DNA of 64,000 nt, taken from contig NZ_CP008953.1 in the NCBI RefSeq assembly GCF_000732925.1, positions 4,526,001 through 4,590,000 on the forward strand, given 5' to 3'. The DNA is from Amycolatopsis japonica. Its GTDB lineage: Bacteria > Actinomycetota > Actinomycetes > Mycobacteriales > Pseudonocardiaceae. The first letter of the stretch is position 1; every line of letters starts with the position of its first letter. Of this stretch, positions 51,451-59,381 are shown piece after piece. The notes beneath the pieces are model-generated. The model did no database searches. It worked only from the letters and a program-made list of their open reading frames with translations, and had not been told where the DNA came from. The translations under genes were made by a program, and so were the position numbers.

Positions 51451-52707
51451 TTATCTCGTAAAGGTGACCGGCTCCGATCCCGCGATGCCGTCGATGGCAC
51501 CGAGGGCGAGCAGATCTTCGGGGCATGGCTTCAGCGCGTCGGCGAGGGCGGGGACGTCTTCTTGGCCCCGCTTGAGGATCCCGGCCGCCAGTTCCGGGGC
51601 GATGACGGAGAAACAGGCGTCCGGGGTGAGCCAGATCCGGTCCGCCGAACAGAAGGCGAGCGCGCCGCCCGATCCTCCCTCGCCGATCACCAGGGTGGTG
51701 ATCGGCACCTCGGCCGCCGCGATCGCGCCGAACAGCTCGGCGATCGCGTTCCCGGCGCCGCCGGTCTCCGCGGCCGGATCGGCGGCGGCGCCCGGGGTGT
51801 CGACGAGCGTCAGCACCGGCAGCCCCAGCCGGTCGGCGAGGCGGATCAGCCGGGTCGCCGACCGGAAACCGCCCGGAGTGGTCGGCGTCCCGGTCTGCGC
51901 CGCGAACGCGATCGCCCGTCCGCCCCGGCCGCCGATCCCGCAGAGGGTGCCGTCGTCGACGCCGCCCCGGAGGGTGACGCGGGTGTCGAAATAGTCGTCG
52001 AGGTAAGCGGCCGCCCGGGGCCGGTCCGCCGACCGGGCGCGCTGGACTGCCTGCCAGCCGTCCGGCGCGGGATCCAGGGCGCCGAGCGCGCGGGGCAGCT
52101 CCGCCGGACGGTTGCGGGAACGGCCGGTCAGCTTGCCGAGCCAGACCTCCAGCCGGTCGGCGATCGCGTCCTCGGTCACCAGTTCGTCGACATAGCCGGC
52201 CGCGTACTGGCTTTCCGCCGTATAGGCGGGATCGTCCGCGTACCGCGGTGGCCGGACCCGGCGTCCGGCGAAGCCCACCTGGGCGCCGGGCACGGCGAGC
52301 ACGACGTCGGCGTCGGCGCCGAGGGACGCCCACACGCCGCCGGTGGTGGGGTGTCGCGCGACGGTGATGTGCGGCAGGCCTTCTTGCCGCAACCGCGCGA
52401 GACCGCGGGCGATCCGTTGCAGTTGCCGCAGCGCGGGAACGCCTTCCTGCATCCGCGTGCCGCCCGTGGACAGCAGCGAAACGACGGGCAGCCGGTGTGC
52501 GCAGGCCTGATCGAGCGCCTCTTCGAGCAGCGCGCCGGTGCCGGTGCCGACCGAGCCGCCGAGGAAGCCGAACTCGAAGCGGATCGTCACGACCTCGTGG
52601 CCGCCGAATTTCGCCCGCTCCCAGACGACCGACTCGTCCGTGCCCGTGCGTTCCCTTGCGCGGGCCAGGGAATCGGCGTAACCGTCCCAGCCCAGCGGGT
52701 CAGTCAT
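51451..52707 (-). CDS. Fused AccD/AccA-type acyl-CoA carboxyltransferase
   Basis: The 418-residue protein joins two crotonase-like carboxyltransferase halves. The first half resembles AccD/MdcD (GSVGTGTGALLEEALDQA, STGGTRMQEGVPALRQ) but lacks the AccD zinc finger; the second resembles AccA/MdcE (TLVDTPGAAADPAAETGG, IGEGGSGGALAF). No biotin carboxylase or biotin carrier is nearby. Encoded directly after a malonyl-CoA synthetase (8-nt overlap), it is a candidate for decarboxylating or transcarboxylating malonyl-CoA, replacing the MatA decarboxylase of rhizobial operons. That assignment is inference. Confidence 0.8.
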   Translation of the reverse strand: MTDPLGWDGYADSLARARERTGTDESVVWERAKFGGHEVVTIRFEFGFLGGSVGTGTGALLEEALDQACAHRLPVVSLLSTGGTRMQEGVPALRQLQRIARGLARLRQEGLPHITVARHPTTGGVWASLGADADVVLAVPGAQVGFAGRRVRPPRYADDPAYTAESQYAAGYVDELVTEDAIADRLEVWLGKLTGRSRNRPAELPRALGALDPAPDGWQAVQRARSADRPRAAAYLDDYFDTRVTLRGGVDDGTLCGIGGRGGRAIAFAAQTGTPTTPGGFRSATRLIRLADRLGLPVLTLVDTPGAAADPAAETGGAGNAIAELFGAIAAAEVPITTLVIGEGGSGGALAFCSADRIWLTPDACFSVIAPELAAGILKRGQEDVPALADALKPCPEDLLALGAIDGIAGSEPVTFTR

Positions 52708-54115
52708 GGAGCGCCCGCTTGAGGACCTTGCCCATCTCGTTGCGGGGCAACGCTTCCAGGTAGCGCACCACCCGCGGCCGCTTGTGCGGTGACAGCAGTC
52801 CGGCGACGTGGTCGGCGAGTTCGGCCGCCGTCGGTTTGTCCGCGGCGGGGACGATCCAGGCCACGATGCGCTCGCCGAGGTCGTCGTCCGGCTCCCCGGT
52901 GACGGCCGCTTCGGCGACCCCTGGATGTTCCAGGAGCGCGTTCTCGATCTCTCCCGCGCCGATCTTGTAGCCGCCGCTCTTGATCAGGTCGGTGGCGCGG
53001 CGGCCGACGATGCGCACGTACCCGTCCGGATCGCGGATCGCCATGTCGCCGGTCTTGAACCAGCCGTCGTGCAGCGCGACTTCCGTGGCGTCCGGCCGGT
53101 TCAGGTAGCCGAGGAACAGGTTCGGTCCGCGGACCTCGATCTCGCCGACCGTCTCGCCGTCGAGCGGTTCACCGGCGTCGTCGACCAGCCTCAGTTCGAC
53201 GCCGGGCACCGGCGGGCCGACCGCACCGGGCCGCCGGTCCCCCGTGGCGCGGACACCGCAGTTCATGAGTGTCTCGGTCATGCCATAGCGTTCGACGACG
53301 CGCTGCCCGGTCGCGGCGGTGATCCGCTCGTGGTCGGTCGCGGGCAGGGCCGCCGAACCCGACACGAGCAGCCGCGCCGAGCCCACCCCGGCGGCCAGCG
53401 CGGGGTCGGCCTCGCAGTCGGCCGCCAGCCGGTGATACATCGTCGGGACGCCGAAGAGCATCGTCCCTTCCCCGGCGAGTTCCTTCGCGGCGGCTTCACT
53501 CGAGAACCGCCCGAGGTGGTGCAGCGAGCCGCCCCGCCGCAGCGGACCGACCACGCCCAGGATCAGGCCGTGCACGTGGAAGAGCGGCAGGGCGTGCACG
53601 AGGACGTCGGCTTCGGTCCAGTCCCAGATCTCCGCGAGCGCGTCGAGATTCGACGCCACCGCGCGACGCGGAAGCAGGACGCCCTTCGGTGGGCCGGTGG
53701 TGCCCGACGTGTAGATGACGAACGCCGGAGCCTCCGGATCCGGTTCGTCGCCTCGCCACGGTGTGCCTTCGACGTCAAGTTCGACCGGAACCCGTTGTAG
53801 CGCCCCGAGTTCCGGCGGCAGCGCGACATCCGGCTCGGCCAGCACGAGATCCGGCGCGCTGTCGGCGATGATGTGCGCCAGTTCGCGTGATCCTGCCTTC
53901 GGGTTGATCGGCACCACCGGGACTCCGGCGGTCAGCGCGGCGACGATCGCGACACAGGTACGCAGCGTCGGTGTCGCCCACACCGCGACCCGCGTGCGAC
54001 CGGCCAGCCCGGCGGCGATCGGGCCCGCGACGGACGCGAGTTCGCCGTAGGTCAGGGATTCGTCACCGAAGCGCAGGGCGACGCGGTCGTTCCCGGCGGT
54101 CAGTCCGGACAGCAT
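52700..54115 (-). CDS. matB: Malonyl-CoA synthetase-like acyl-CoA ligase
   Basis: A 471-residue ANL-family ligase. The phosphate loop is YTSGTTGPPKGVLLPRRA, followed by PLFHVHGL, YGMTETLMN, the hinge GRRATDLIKSGGYKI and a C-terminal PRNEMGKVLK with the adenylation lysine. Compact size and these motifs match MatB. It would activate malonate (or methylmalonate) with CoA. ATG 54115 follows a strong GGAGGAAATCC. It lies between a MatC-like transporter and a carboxyltransferase in one operon. Confidence 0.87.
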   Translation of the reverse strand: MLSGLTAGNDRVALRFGDESLTYGELASVAGPIAAGLAGRTRVAVWATPTLRTCVAIVAALTAGVPVVPINPKAGSRELAHIIADSAPDLVLAEPDVALPPELGALQRVPVELDVEGTPWRGDEPDPEAPAFVIYTSGTTGPPKGVLLPRRAVASNLDALAEIWDWTEADVLVHALPLFHVHGLILGVVGPLRRGGSLHHLGRFSSEAAAKELAGEGTMLFGVPTMYHRLAADCEADPALAAGVGSARLLVSGSAALPATDHERITAATGQRVVERYGMTETLMNCGVRATGDRRPGAVGPPVPGVELRLVDDAGEPLDGETVGEIEVRGPNLFLGYLNRPDATEVALHDGWFKTGDMAIRDPDGYVRIVGRRATDLIKSGGYKIGAGEIENALLEHPGVAEAAVTGEPDDDLGERIVAWIVPAADKPTAAELADHVAGLLSPHKRPRVVRYLEALPRNEMGKVLKRALHD

Positions 54116-54126
54116 GGATTTCCTCC

Positions 54127-55404
54127 TCAGCCCCAGTTGGGCACGACGAACACGAGCCAGGCGATCAGGGGCACGACGGCCACCACGAGTGCCCCGTAGA
54201 CCAGAAGTTGTTTGAAGAACTTGTCGCGGTCGACGTCCTTCGCGTTGGCGAGGACGAGCGCGCCGTTGGTGGAGAAGGGACTGACGTCCACCATCGTCGC
54301 CGAGACCGCGAGGGCGGCGATCATGCCGACCGGCCCGATCGTGCCCTGCGCCAGGAACGGGACGGCGAGCGGGATCAGCGCGCCCATCAGCCCGACCGAA
54401 GACGCGAAGGCCGAGACGACACCGCCGATTGAGCACAGGAGGAGCGCCGCGAGCAGCGGGATCCCGACGGTGGTGACCGCGTTGCCGACGTAGTCGATGG
54501 TGCCGATCTCCTTCAGCACCGCCACGTAGGTCAGCACTCCGCAGATCAGCAGCACGGTCGGCCAGGTGATCTCGGAGACCGCGGAACGGCTGGTCTTGGG
54601 CCACGCGACACTGAGCAGGACGGCGACGGTGATCACGGTCAGCCCGGGGTCGAGGTCGAACACCAGGGTGCCGACCACGAGCGCGATCAACCCGGTCAGC
54701 GTCACGATCTTGGGGCCGTCCAAGGGAATGCGCTGTTCGTGCGGCAGCGGCTCCTCGTCGGTCCCGGCTCCGCCCGCGCCCGCGTTGACGAGCTGGCGGC
54801 GCCGCAGTTTGGTCCCGCCGAGGACGACGAAGAGGACGCCCGCGATGGCGAGGTTCATGCCCAGGCTGGCGAAGAACAGCACGACGGGGCTGCCGGCGAT
54901 GTGGTTGCGTTCGACGATCCCGTTGACGATCGAGCCGTAGACGCTGATCGGCGAGAATCCGCCGCCCTGCGCGCCGTGCACGACCATCGCGCCCATGAGC
55001 AGCGGGCTGATCTTGTAGCGGGCGGCGAAACCGAGCGCGATCGGCGCGACGATCGCGCAGGCCGCCGGGCTCACCGCGCCGATCGCGGTCAGCGCGCCGG
55101 TGACCACGAACATCACCCACGGGATGAGCGCTATCCGGCCCCCGACCAGCCGGACGGCCGCGGCCACCAGCCAGTCGGTGGTGCCGTTGGCCCTGGCGAT
55201 GGCGAACAGGTAGGTGACCCCCACCAGCACCACGAAGATGTCGCCGGGGAAACCGGCGAAGATGCCGTCGGTGTCCAGTCCACCGGCGAGGGTGCCGACG
55301 AGGAACGCGCCGGCGAAGGCCAGCGCCCCCATGTTGATCGAGCGGGTCGTGGCGAGCGCGAAGATCACCACGAGGACGAGGATCGAGATCAGCTGGGCGG
55401 ACAT
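54127..55404 (-). CDS. matC: MatC-like dicarboxylate (malonate) transporter
   Basis: The 425-residue SLC13/ArsB-related permease has about 11-12 hydrophobic helices, a MatC-type N-terminal region (ALATTRSINMGALAFAGAFLVGTLAGG), conserved AVSPAACAIVAPI and a VDVSPFSTNGALVLANAKD segment near the end. It should bring malonate into the cell for the MatB-like ligase encoded 11 nt downstream. It is the first gene of its operon and is divergent from a GntR regulator, with AAGGAGG before the ATG. Confidence 0.85.
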   Translation of the reverse strand: MSAQLISILVLVVIFALATTRSINMGALAFAGAFLVGTLAGGLDTDGIFAGFPGDIFVVLVGVTYLFAIARANGTTDWLVAAAVRLVGGRIALIPWVMFVVTGALTAIGAVSPAACAIVAPIALGFAARYKISPLLMGAMVVHGAQGGGFSPISVYGSIVNGIVERNHIAGSPVVLFFASLGMNLAIAGVLFVVLGGTKLRRRQLVNAGAGGAGTDEEPLPHEQRIPLDGPKIVTLTGLIALVVGTLVFDLDPGLTVITVAVLLSVAWPKTSRSAVSEITWPTVLLICGVLTYVAVLKEIGTIDYVGNAVTTVGIPLLAALLLCSIGGVVSAFASSVGLMGALIPLAVPFLAQGTIGPVGMIAALAVSATMVDVSPFSTNGALVLANAKDVDRDKFFKQLLVYGALVVAVVPLIAWLVFVVPNWG

Positions 55405-55454
55405 GACCGTCCTCCTTGACGGCGGGAGCCCCCTGGCGAGTGGCCGAGTGGACT

Positions 55455-55523
55455 AGTGGCTGAGCCACTTTCCCTGCGAGTGGCTCACCCTGTCAAGGGA
55501 TGAGTGGTAAATTGGCTGAGCCA
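55455..55523. promoter_or_regulatory. Operators for the malonate-operon GntR regulator
   Basis: The 15-bp palindrome AGTGGCTGAGCCACT (55455-55469) is followed by a degenerate AGTGGCTCACC (55479-55489) and by a second TGGCTGAGCCA (55513-55523). The two good copies are 56 bp centre to centre. They lie in the shared region between matC and the GntR gene, the normal place for an autoregulating FCD-GntR protein. Confidence 0.7.
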
Positions 55524-55549
55524 CTTGTCCAGTCAAGGGAGGGGACCGA

Positions 55550-56254
55550 GTGCCGGAGGCGTTGAGCCGGTTGAACCGGGCGAAGCTCTACGAGCAGGTC
55601 GTCGAGCGGATCAAGGCGCACGTCGAGGCGTCCGGCCTGCACGCGGGAGACAAGCTCCCCAGCGAACGCGATCTCGCCGAGCGGCTCGGGGTCAGCCGCG
55701 CGTCGATCAAGCAGGCGATCGTCGTGCTCGAAGTGCAGGGGCTGCTGGAGTCACGCCACGGCGGGGGCACGTACCTGCGCAACGATCACCTCGACGTCGA
55801 GCCGGTCGACGAACTCGTCGCCCGTCGCAGCCGGCTTCCGGAAGTGCTCGAAGCCCGGGAAGCGATGGAGACCAAGCTGGCGGAACTGGCCGCGCTGCGG
55901 CGATCGGACGAGGATCTCGCCGCCATCGACGCGGCGCTGAAGTTCATGAAATCCGAGATCGAGGACGGCGGGCACGGCGCCGAAGGCGACCGCCGGTTCC
56001 ACGAAGCGATCACCGCGGCCGCGAACAACGCCCTCCTCGCCGAGTTCATGCGCTCGATCGACACGCAGATCGCGGAAAGCCGGAACGAGTCGCTGCGGCA
56101 GCCCGGCAGGCCATGGCGTTCGCTGAGCCAGCACCAGAAGATCGCCGAGGCGATCCGGGCGGGCGCCCCGAAGGCGGCCGCGAACGCGATGCGGCAGCAC
56201 GTCCAGACCGTCAGCAAGGTCCGCCTGCTGACCTGGGACCCGCAGGCCGACTAA
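55550..56254 (+). CDS. GntR/FCD-family regulator of the malonate operon
   Basis: The 234-residue protein has a GntR winged helix (LPSERDLAERLGVSRASIKQAIVVLEVQGLLESRHGGGTYL) and an FCD domain with the family's acidic and His positions (EARE, RRFHEAITAAANNALL, HQKIAEAI, MRQHV). It should repress matC-matB-carboxyltransferase without malonate or malonyl-CoA. The GTG at 55550 follows AAGGGAGGGG. Two operator palindromes lie upstream, one overlapping its own likely start region. Confidence 0.87.
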   Translation: MPEALSRLNRAKLYEQVVERIKAHVEASGLHAGDKLPSERDLAERLGVSRASIKQAIVVLEVQGLLESRHGGGTYLRNDHLDVEPVDELVARRSRLPEVLEAREAMETKLAELAALRRSDEDLAAIDAALKFMKSEIEDGGHGAEGDRRFHEAITAAANNALLAEFMRSIDTQIAESRNESLRQPGRPWRSLSQHQKIAEAIRAGAPKAAANAMRQHVQTVSKVRLLTWDPQAD

Positions 56255-56302
56255 CGCACGAGGACACCCCTGTGCAGGGTTGGCCGTTTCGCGTGGCTGG
56301 AC

Positions 56303-56407
56303 GGACGACACGCGTGAGCCGATGGACGACGCGCGTGATTGGTTGGACGACACGGCGAGGCGTCCCTCTGGACACGCGTGTCGTCCCGCTGATCACGCGT
56401 GTCGTCC
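56303..56407. repeat. Inverted repeat of the GGACGACACGCGTGA family
   Basis: GGACGACACGCGTGA (56303-56317) and its exact complement TCACGCGTGTCGTCC (56393-56407) flank a 75-nt stretch with further degenerate copies on both strands. It lies between the ends of two convergent genes and belongs to the same repeat family as the array at 43.9 kb. Confidence 0.65.
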
Positions 56408-56449
56408 ATCCGCGCACTGCGGAAGGTACCGAAAACCGGGGTCCGGCGA

Positions 56450-57628
56450 TCAGGGCGACAAGACCTTGCCCAACCGCCGCAACCCTTCGGCGATCGTCTC
56501 CGGCCCGTGCGAGGCGAACGACAGCCGCAGCGCCGACCGGTCCGGCTCCCCCACCTGGAACGCCGAGCCCGGCACGTAAGCGACGTCGTGACGCAGCGCC
56601 TCGGGCAGCAGCCGGTCCGTGTCCGCACCACCGGGAAGGGTGACCCAGACGAACATCCCGCCGTCCGGGTCGGTCCAGGTCGTTCCGGGCGGCGTGATCG
56701 CGGGCAGTTCCGCCATCATCGCGTCACGGCGCACACGGTAGGTCGCGCACAACCGCCGCACGTGCGCGTCGAGGTCCGCGGCGGCCAGATACTCGGCCGC
56801 GGCCGCCTGATCGATGGTCGAAGTGTGCAGATCGGTCGCCTGCTTGAGGATCGTGACGCGCCGCAGGAGGTCACTCGGTGCCCGGAACCAGCCCAGCCGC
56901 ATCCCCGGGGAGATCACCTTCGAGAAGGTGCCGAGGTAGATCGTGCGCCCGGCGAGCTCCGGGCGGGCCGACAGCGGTTCCTCGCGTTCGCCGCGATACC
57001 TGAGTTCGTGATACGGGTCATCCTCGACGAGCCAGAACCCGTGGCGCGCGATCACTTCCGCGAGCGCACGCCGCCGCTCCGGGCTGACCGTGCGCCCGGA
57101 CGGATTCGAGAACGTCGGGACGAGATACAGCAGCGAAGGCCGTTCCCTGGCGGCGATCTCGTCCAGCGCGACCGGGTCGATCCCTTCCTCGTCACCGGGG
57201 ACGGGCACGATCCGCGCCTCGGCGAGCTGGAAGCATTGCAGCGCCGAGAGGTACACCGGCTCTTCCACCAGCACGGTGGCGCCGGGGTCGAGCAACGCGG
57301 TGCTCAGCAGTTGCAGGCCCTGCTGCGAACCCGTGGTGATCAGGAGATCGTCCACAGTGGTCGGGACTCCGCGACCGGACAGCCGCTCCGCGAGCAGCTC
57401 ACGCAGCCGCGGATTCCCTTCGGTGGGCGAATACTGCAGGGCGCGCTGGGCGGGCCCGTCCGCGAGTGCCCGGTCGAAGGCGGTACGGAGGCCGTCCACA
57501 TCGAACAGTTCCGGCGCGGGCACGCCGCCGGCGAACGAGATCACGCCCGGACGGGCGGTGAGCGCGAGCAGGTCGCGCACGGGAGAACTGGTGACGCCGT
57601 CCATACGACGGGCGAGGGGAAGAGACAT
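56450..57628 (-). CDS. PLP-dependent aminotransferase, LysN/MocR-catalytic type
   Basis: A 392-residue fold-type I aminotransferase with SSPVRDLLALTARPGVISFAGG at the N-terminus, TTGSQQGLQLL, the VEDDPYHELRY aspartate/tyrosine pair and the Schiff-base lysine in GTFSKVISPGMRLGW (about residue 236). There is no winged helix, so it is an enzyme rather than a MocR regulator. Substrate could be an aromatic, branched-chain or 2-aminoadipate type amino acid. ATG 57628 has GAGGAG upstream; a TATCGT -10 lies at 57705-57710 on this strand. Confidence 0.87.
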   Translation of the reverse strand: MSLPLARRMDGVTSSPVRDLLALTARPGVISFAGGVPAPELFDVDGLRTAFDRALADGPAQRALQYSPTEGNPRLRELLAERLSGRGVPTTVDDLLITTGSQQGLQLLSTALLDPGATVLVEEPVYLSALQCFQLAEARIVPVPGDEEGIDPVALDEIAARERPSLLYLVPTFSNPSGRTVSPERRRALAEVIARHGFWLVEDDPYHELRYRGEREEPLSARPELAGRTIYLGTFSKVISPGMRLGWFRAPSDLLRRVTILKQATDLHTSTIDQAAAAEYLAAADLDAHVRRLCATYRVRRDAMMAELPAITPPGTTWTDPDGGMFVWVTLPGGADTDRLLPEALRHDVAYVPGSAFQVGEPDRSALRLSFASHGPETIAEGLRRLGKVLSP

Positions 57629-57726
57629 GGAAGCTCCTCGGGAGAAACGTGCGACCCCAGTGCAGCAGCCGGGGATCTTCCCGTGCGAGCAGGCAACTAC
57701 CGCCACGATAGCAGTTTCGCCTGCCC

Positions 57727-57732
57727 TAGGCT
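57727..57732 (+). promoter_or_regulatory. -10 element of a leaderless transcript
   Basis: TAGGCT precedes the GTG at 57740 by exactly 7 nt. The same hexamer and spacing occur on the other strand at 59318. Confidence 0.5.
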
Positions 57733-57739
57733 GTTGTTC

Positions 57740-58090
57740 GTGCCACTCGTGGAAATCACCTACGCGCCCCACCTTCCCGAAGCCACACTGCGCGAACTCG
57801 GCTCGGTCCTGCCGCATCTCGTGTCCGTCGCGGTGGAATGCCCCGAGGAGCCCTACGACGGCGACCTCCAGCCGGGCGACGTGGAACTGCGCTTCCGCAC
57901 CCCCGGACCGTTCGACCGCTTCGGACTCGACCTCCTCGTCGAGGTCCGCTCGAAGTGGTTCCCGAGCCGGGCGGACAACCGCCAGGAGCGGGTGGACCTG
58001 CTGCGCACGAGCATCGAGTCCGCGACCGGCATCGACGACGTCGGCGTGTATCTCGCGCTGCCCGTCGCGGCCTGGTCGCAGTCGGACTAG
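57740..58090 (+). CDS. Small tautomerase-like protein with N-terminal proline
   Basis: The 116-residue protein begins (M)PLVEITYAP, so after methionine removal proline would be the N-terminal residue, as in the tautomerase/MIF superfamily. The beta-alpha-beta pattern (LVEITYAP, LREL...VLPHLVSVAVE, then VELRFRTPG, DLLVEVRSKWFPSR, VDLLRTSIESATGI, VGVYLALPVAAW) is consistent with two tautomerase-like units. Sequence identity to any named member is not evident to me. GTG 57740 is supported by the -10 element 7 nt upstream. It overlaps the convergent oxidase gene by 4 nt. Confidence 0.6.
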   Translation: MPLVEITYAPHLPEATLRELGSVLPHLVSVAVECPEEPYDGDLQPGDVELRFRTPGPFDRFGLDLLVEVRSKWFPSRADNRQERVDLLRTSIESATGIDDVGVYLALPVAAWSQSD

Positions 58091-59310
58091 CCCTCCCCGA
58101 ACACGTGCCGCCGGACGAACGGGCCCCGGAACTTGCCGTCCGGGTCCAGTTCGGTGGCCAGCGCCCGGAAATCGCCCAGCTTCGGGTAATCGGCCGCGCG
58201 GTGGAACAGCTTCCCCCAATGCGGCCGGACGTCGAACGGCGCCAGCCGGTCCTCCATGACGGGCAACAGCGCCCGGACCGCGTCCTCGTCCGGCAGCCAG
58301 GTGAAATGCAGCGCCACCCGGTCGCCGCCGTGGAACGGGCTGAGCCACAGCTCGTCTCCCGCGACCGTGCGGATCTCCGAGGTGAGCAGGACGGGTGCCA
58401 GGCGGTCGCCGATGGCGCGCAGCGCCTCCATCGCCGCGACGGCGTGCCGGACGGGCACGAAGTACTCGGTCTGGAGTTCGTTCCCGATACTGGGCGTGAA
58501 ATCCAGGCGGAAATGCGGGATCCGTTCGTGCCACGGCCCGGCCACCCCGAGCTGCCGCGTGCAGTTGTCCGCCGGGATGCCCGCCGCGTGGGCCGGATGC
58601 CGCGGCCCGTCCGCCGCCTTCGCGCCGAAGAAGTCCGCGCCCGGCCGCCCGGGCCCCTTGACCCAGACCTGGTCGACCTCGTCGCGGGCCCAGTTCGTGA
58701 ACAGGCTGACGCTGTAACCCGCGTCCTGGATCTCGTCGAAGTGCTCGTACACCGACTCCCAGGGCAGGCCGTCGAAGACGTCCTGGCGGAGATCGAAGGC
58801 CGGCACCAGATCGAGGGTCAGCCGCGTCACCACACCCAGCGCGCCGAGTCCGACGACGACCCCGTCGTGCCGGGAGTACGTCTTCACCTCGCCGTCGGCG
58901 GTGACGAGCTCCAAACCGGACACGGCGGACGCGAGGCTCTGGTTACGCCGCCCGGAACCGTGGGTCGCCGTCGCGACAGTGCCCGCCACGGTGCAATGCG
59001 GCAGCGAAGCGAGGTTGGCCAGCGCGAAACCGGCCGCGTGCACTTGGACGGCGACGTCGCCGTAGCGGGCCGCCGCGGGCACCGTGACCGTCGCCGACTC
59101 CGGGTCGACGACGACCTCCGTGCCGAGCGCGGACAAATCGATCAGGACACCACCCGGACAATCCGCGATGTCGTTGAAGCAGTGCCTGCTGCCGAGAGCC
59201 TTGACCGCGACCGCCCGGGCGACCGTTTCCCGGACCTCGCCGAGATCGCGCGGGCGAACGATCCGCTCCGCGGTGAAGGTCTGATTGCCCGCCCAGTTCG
59301 TCTCGCCCAC
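58087..59310 (-). CDS. aldO: FAD-linked alditol/xylitol oxidase
   Basis: The 407-residue flavoprotein matches the alditol oxidase family. NWAGNQTFTAERIVRP starts the FAD-binding domain, GSRHCFNDIAD carries the His (about 43) that attaches FAD covalently in AldO, followed by ASLPHCTVAGTVATATHGSG. The C-terminal cap ends with RPHWGKLFHR and LDPDGKFRGPFV. It should oxidise sugar alcohols such as xylitol with O2. The start is moved to the GTG at 59310, 12 codons inside the longest frame, because TAGGCT lies exactly 7 nt upstream and the AldO homology begins there. Confidence 0.85.
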   Translation of the reverse strand: MGETNWAGNQTFTAERIVRPRDLGEVRETVARAVAVKALGSRHCFNDIADCPGGVLIDLSALGTEVVVDPESATVTVPAAARYGDVAVQVHAAGFALANLASLPHCTVAGTVATATHGSGRRNQSLASAVSGLELVTADGEVKTYSRHDGVVVGLGALGVVTRLTLDLVPAFDLRQDVFDGLPWESVYEHFDEIQDAGYSVSLFTNWARDEVDQVWVKGPGRPGADFFGAKAADGPRHPAHAAGIPADNCTRQLGVAGPWHERIPHFRLDFTPSIGNELQTEYFVPVRHAVAAMEALRAIGDRLAPVLLTSEIRTVAGDELWLSPFHGGDRVALHFTWLPDEDAVRALLPVMEDRLAPFDVRPHWGKLFHRAADYPKLGDFRALATELDPDGKFRGPFVRRHVFGEG

Positions 59311-59317
59311 CAGGCCC

Positions 59318-59323
59318 AGCCTA
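59318..59323 (-). promoter_or_regulatory. -10 element of a leaderless transcript (alditol oxidase)
   Basis: TAGGCT on the minus strand ends 7 nt before the GTG at 59310. Divergent from the permease gene at 59382. Confidence 0.5.
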
Positions 59324-59381
59324 GATTGCCGAGGGCGGCTCGACACCGAGGAGGTTCACGCTGACCGGCATTCCCGGCGAG

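Noticed and set aside
52700..55468. A 922-codon frame appearing to fuse the malonyl-CoA synthetase to an N-terminal region
   Set aside because: The extra N-terminal sequence is an out-of-frame reading of matC; the ligase starts at 54115 after a strong ribosome site.
56450..58534. A 694-codon frame extending the aminotransferase upstream
   Set aside because: The extra part is antisense to the tautomerase-like gene and overlaps the alditol oxidase gene in another frame; the enzyme begins at 57628 with a GAGGAG ribosome site.
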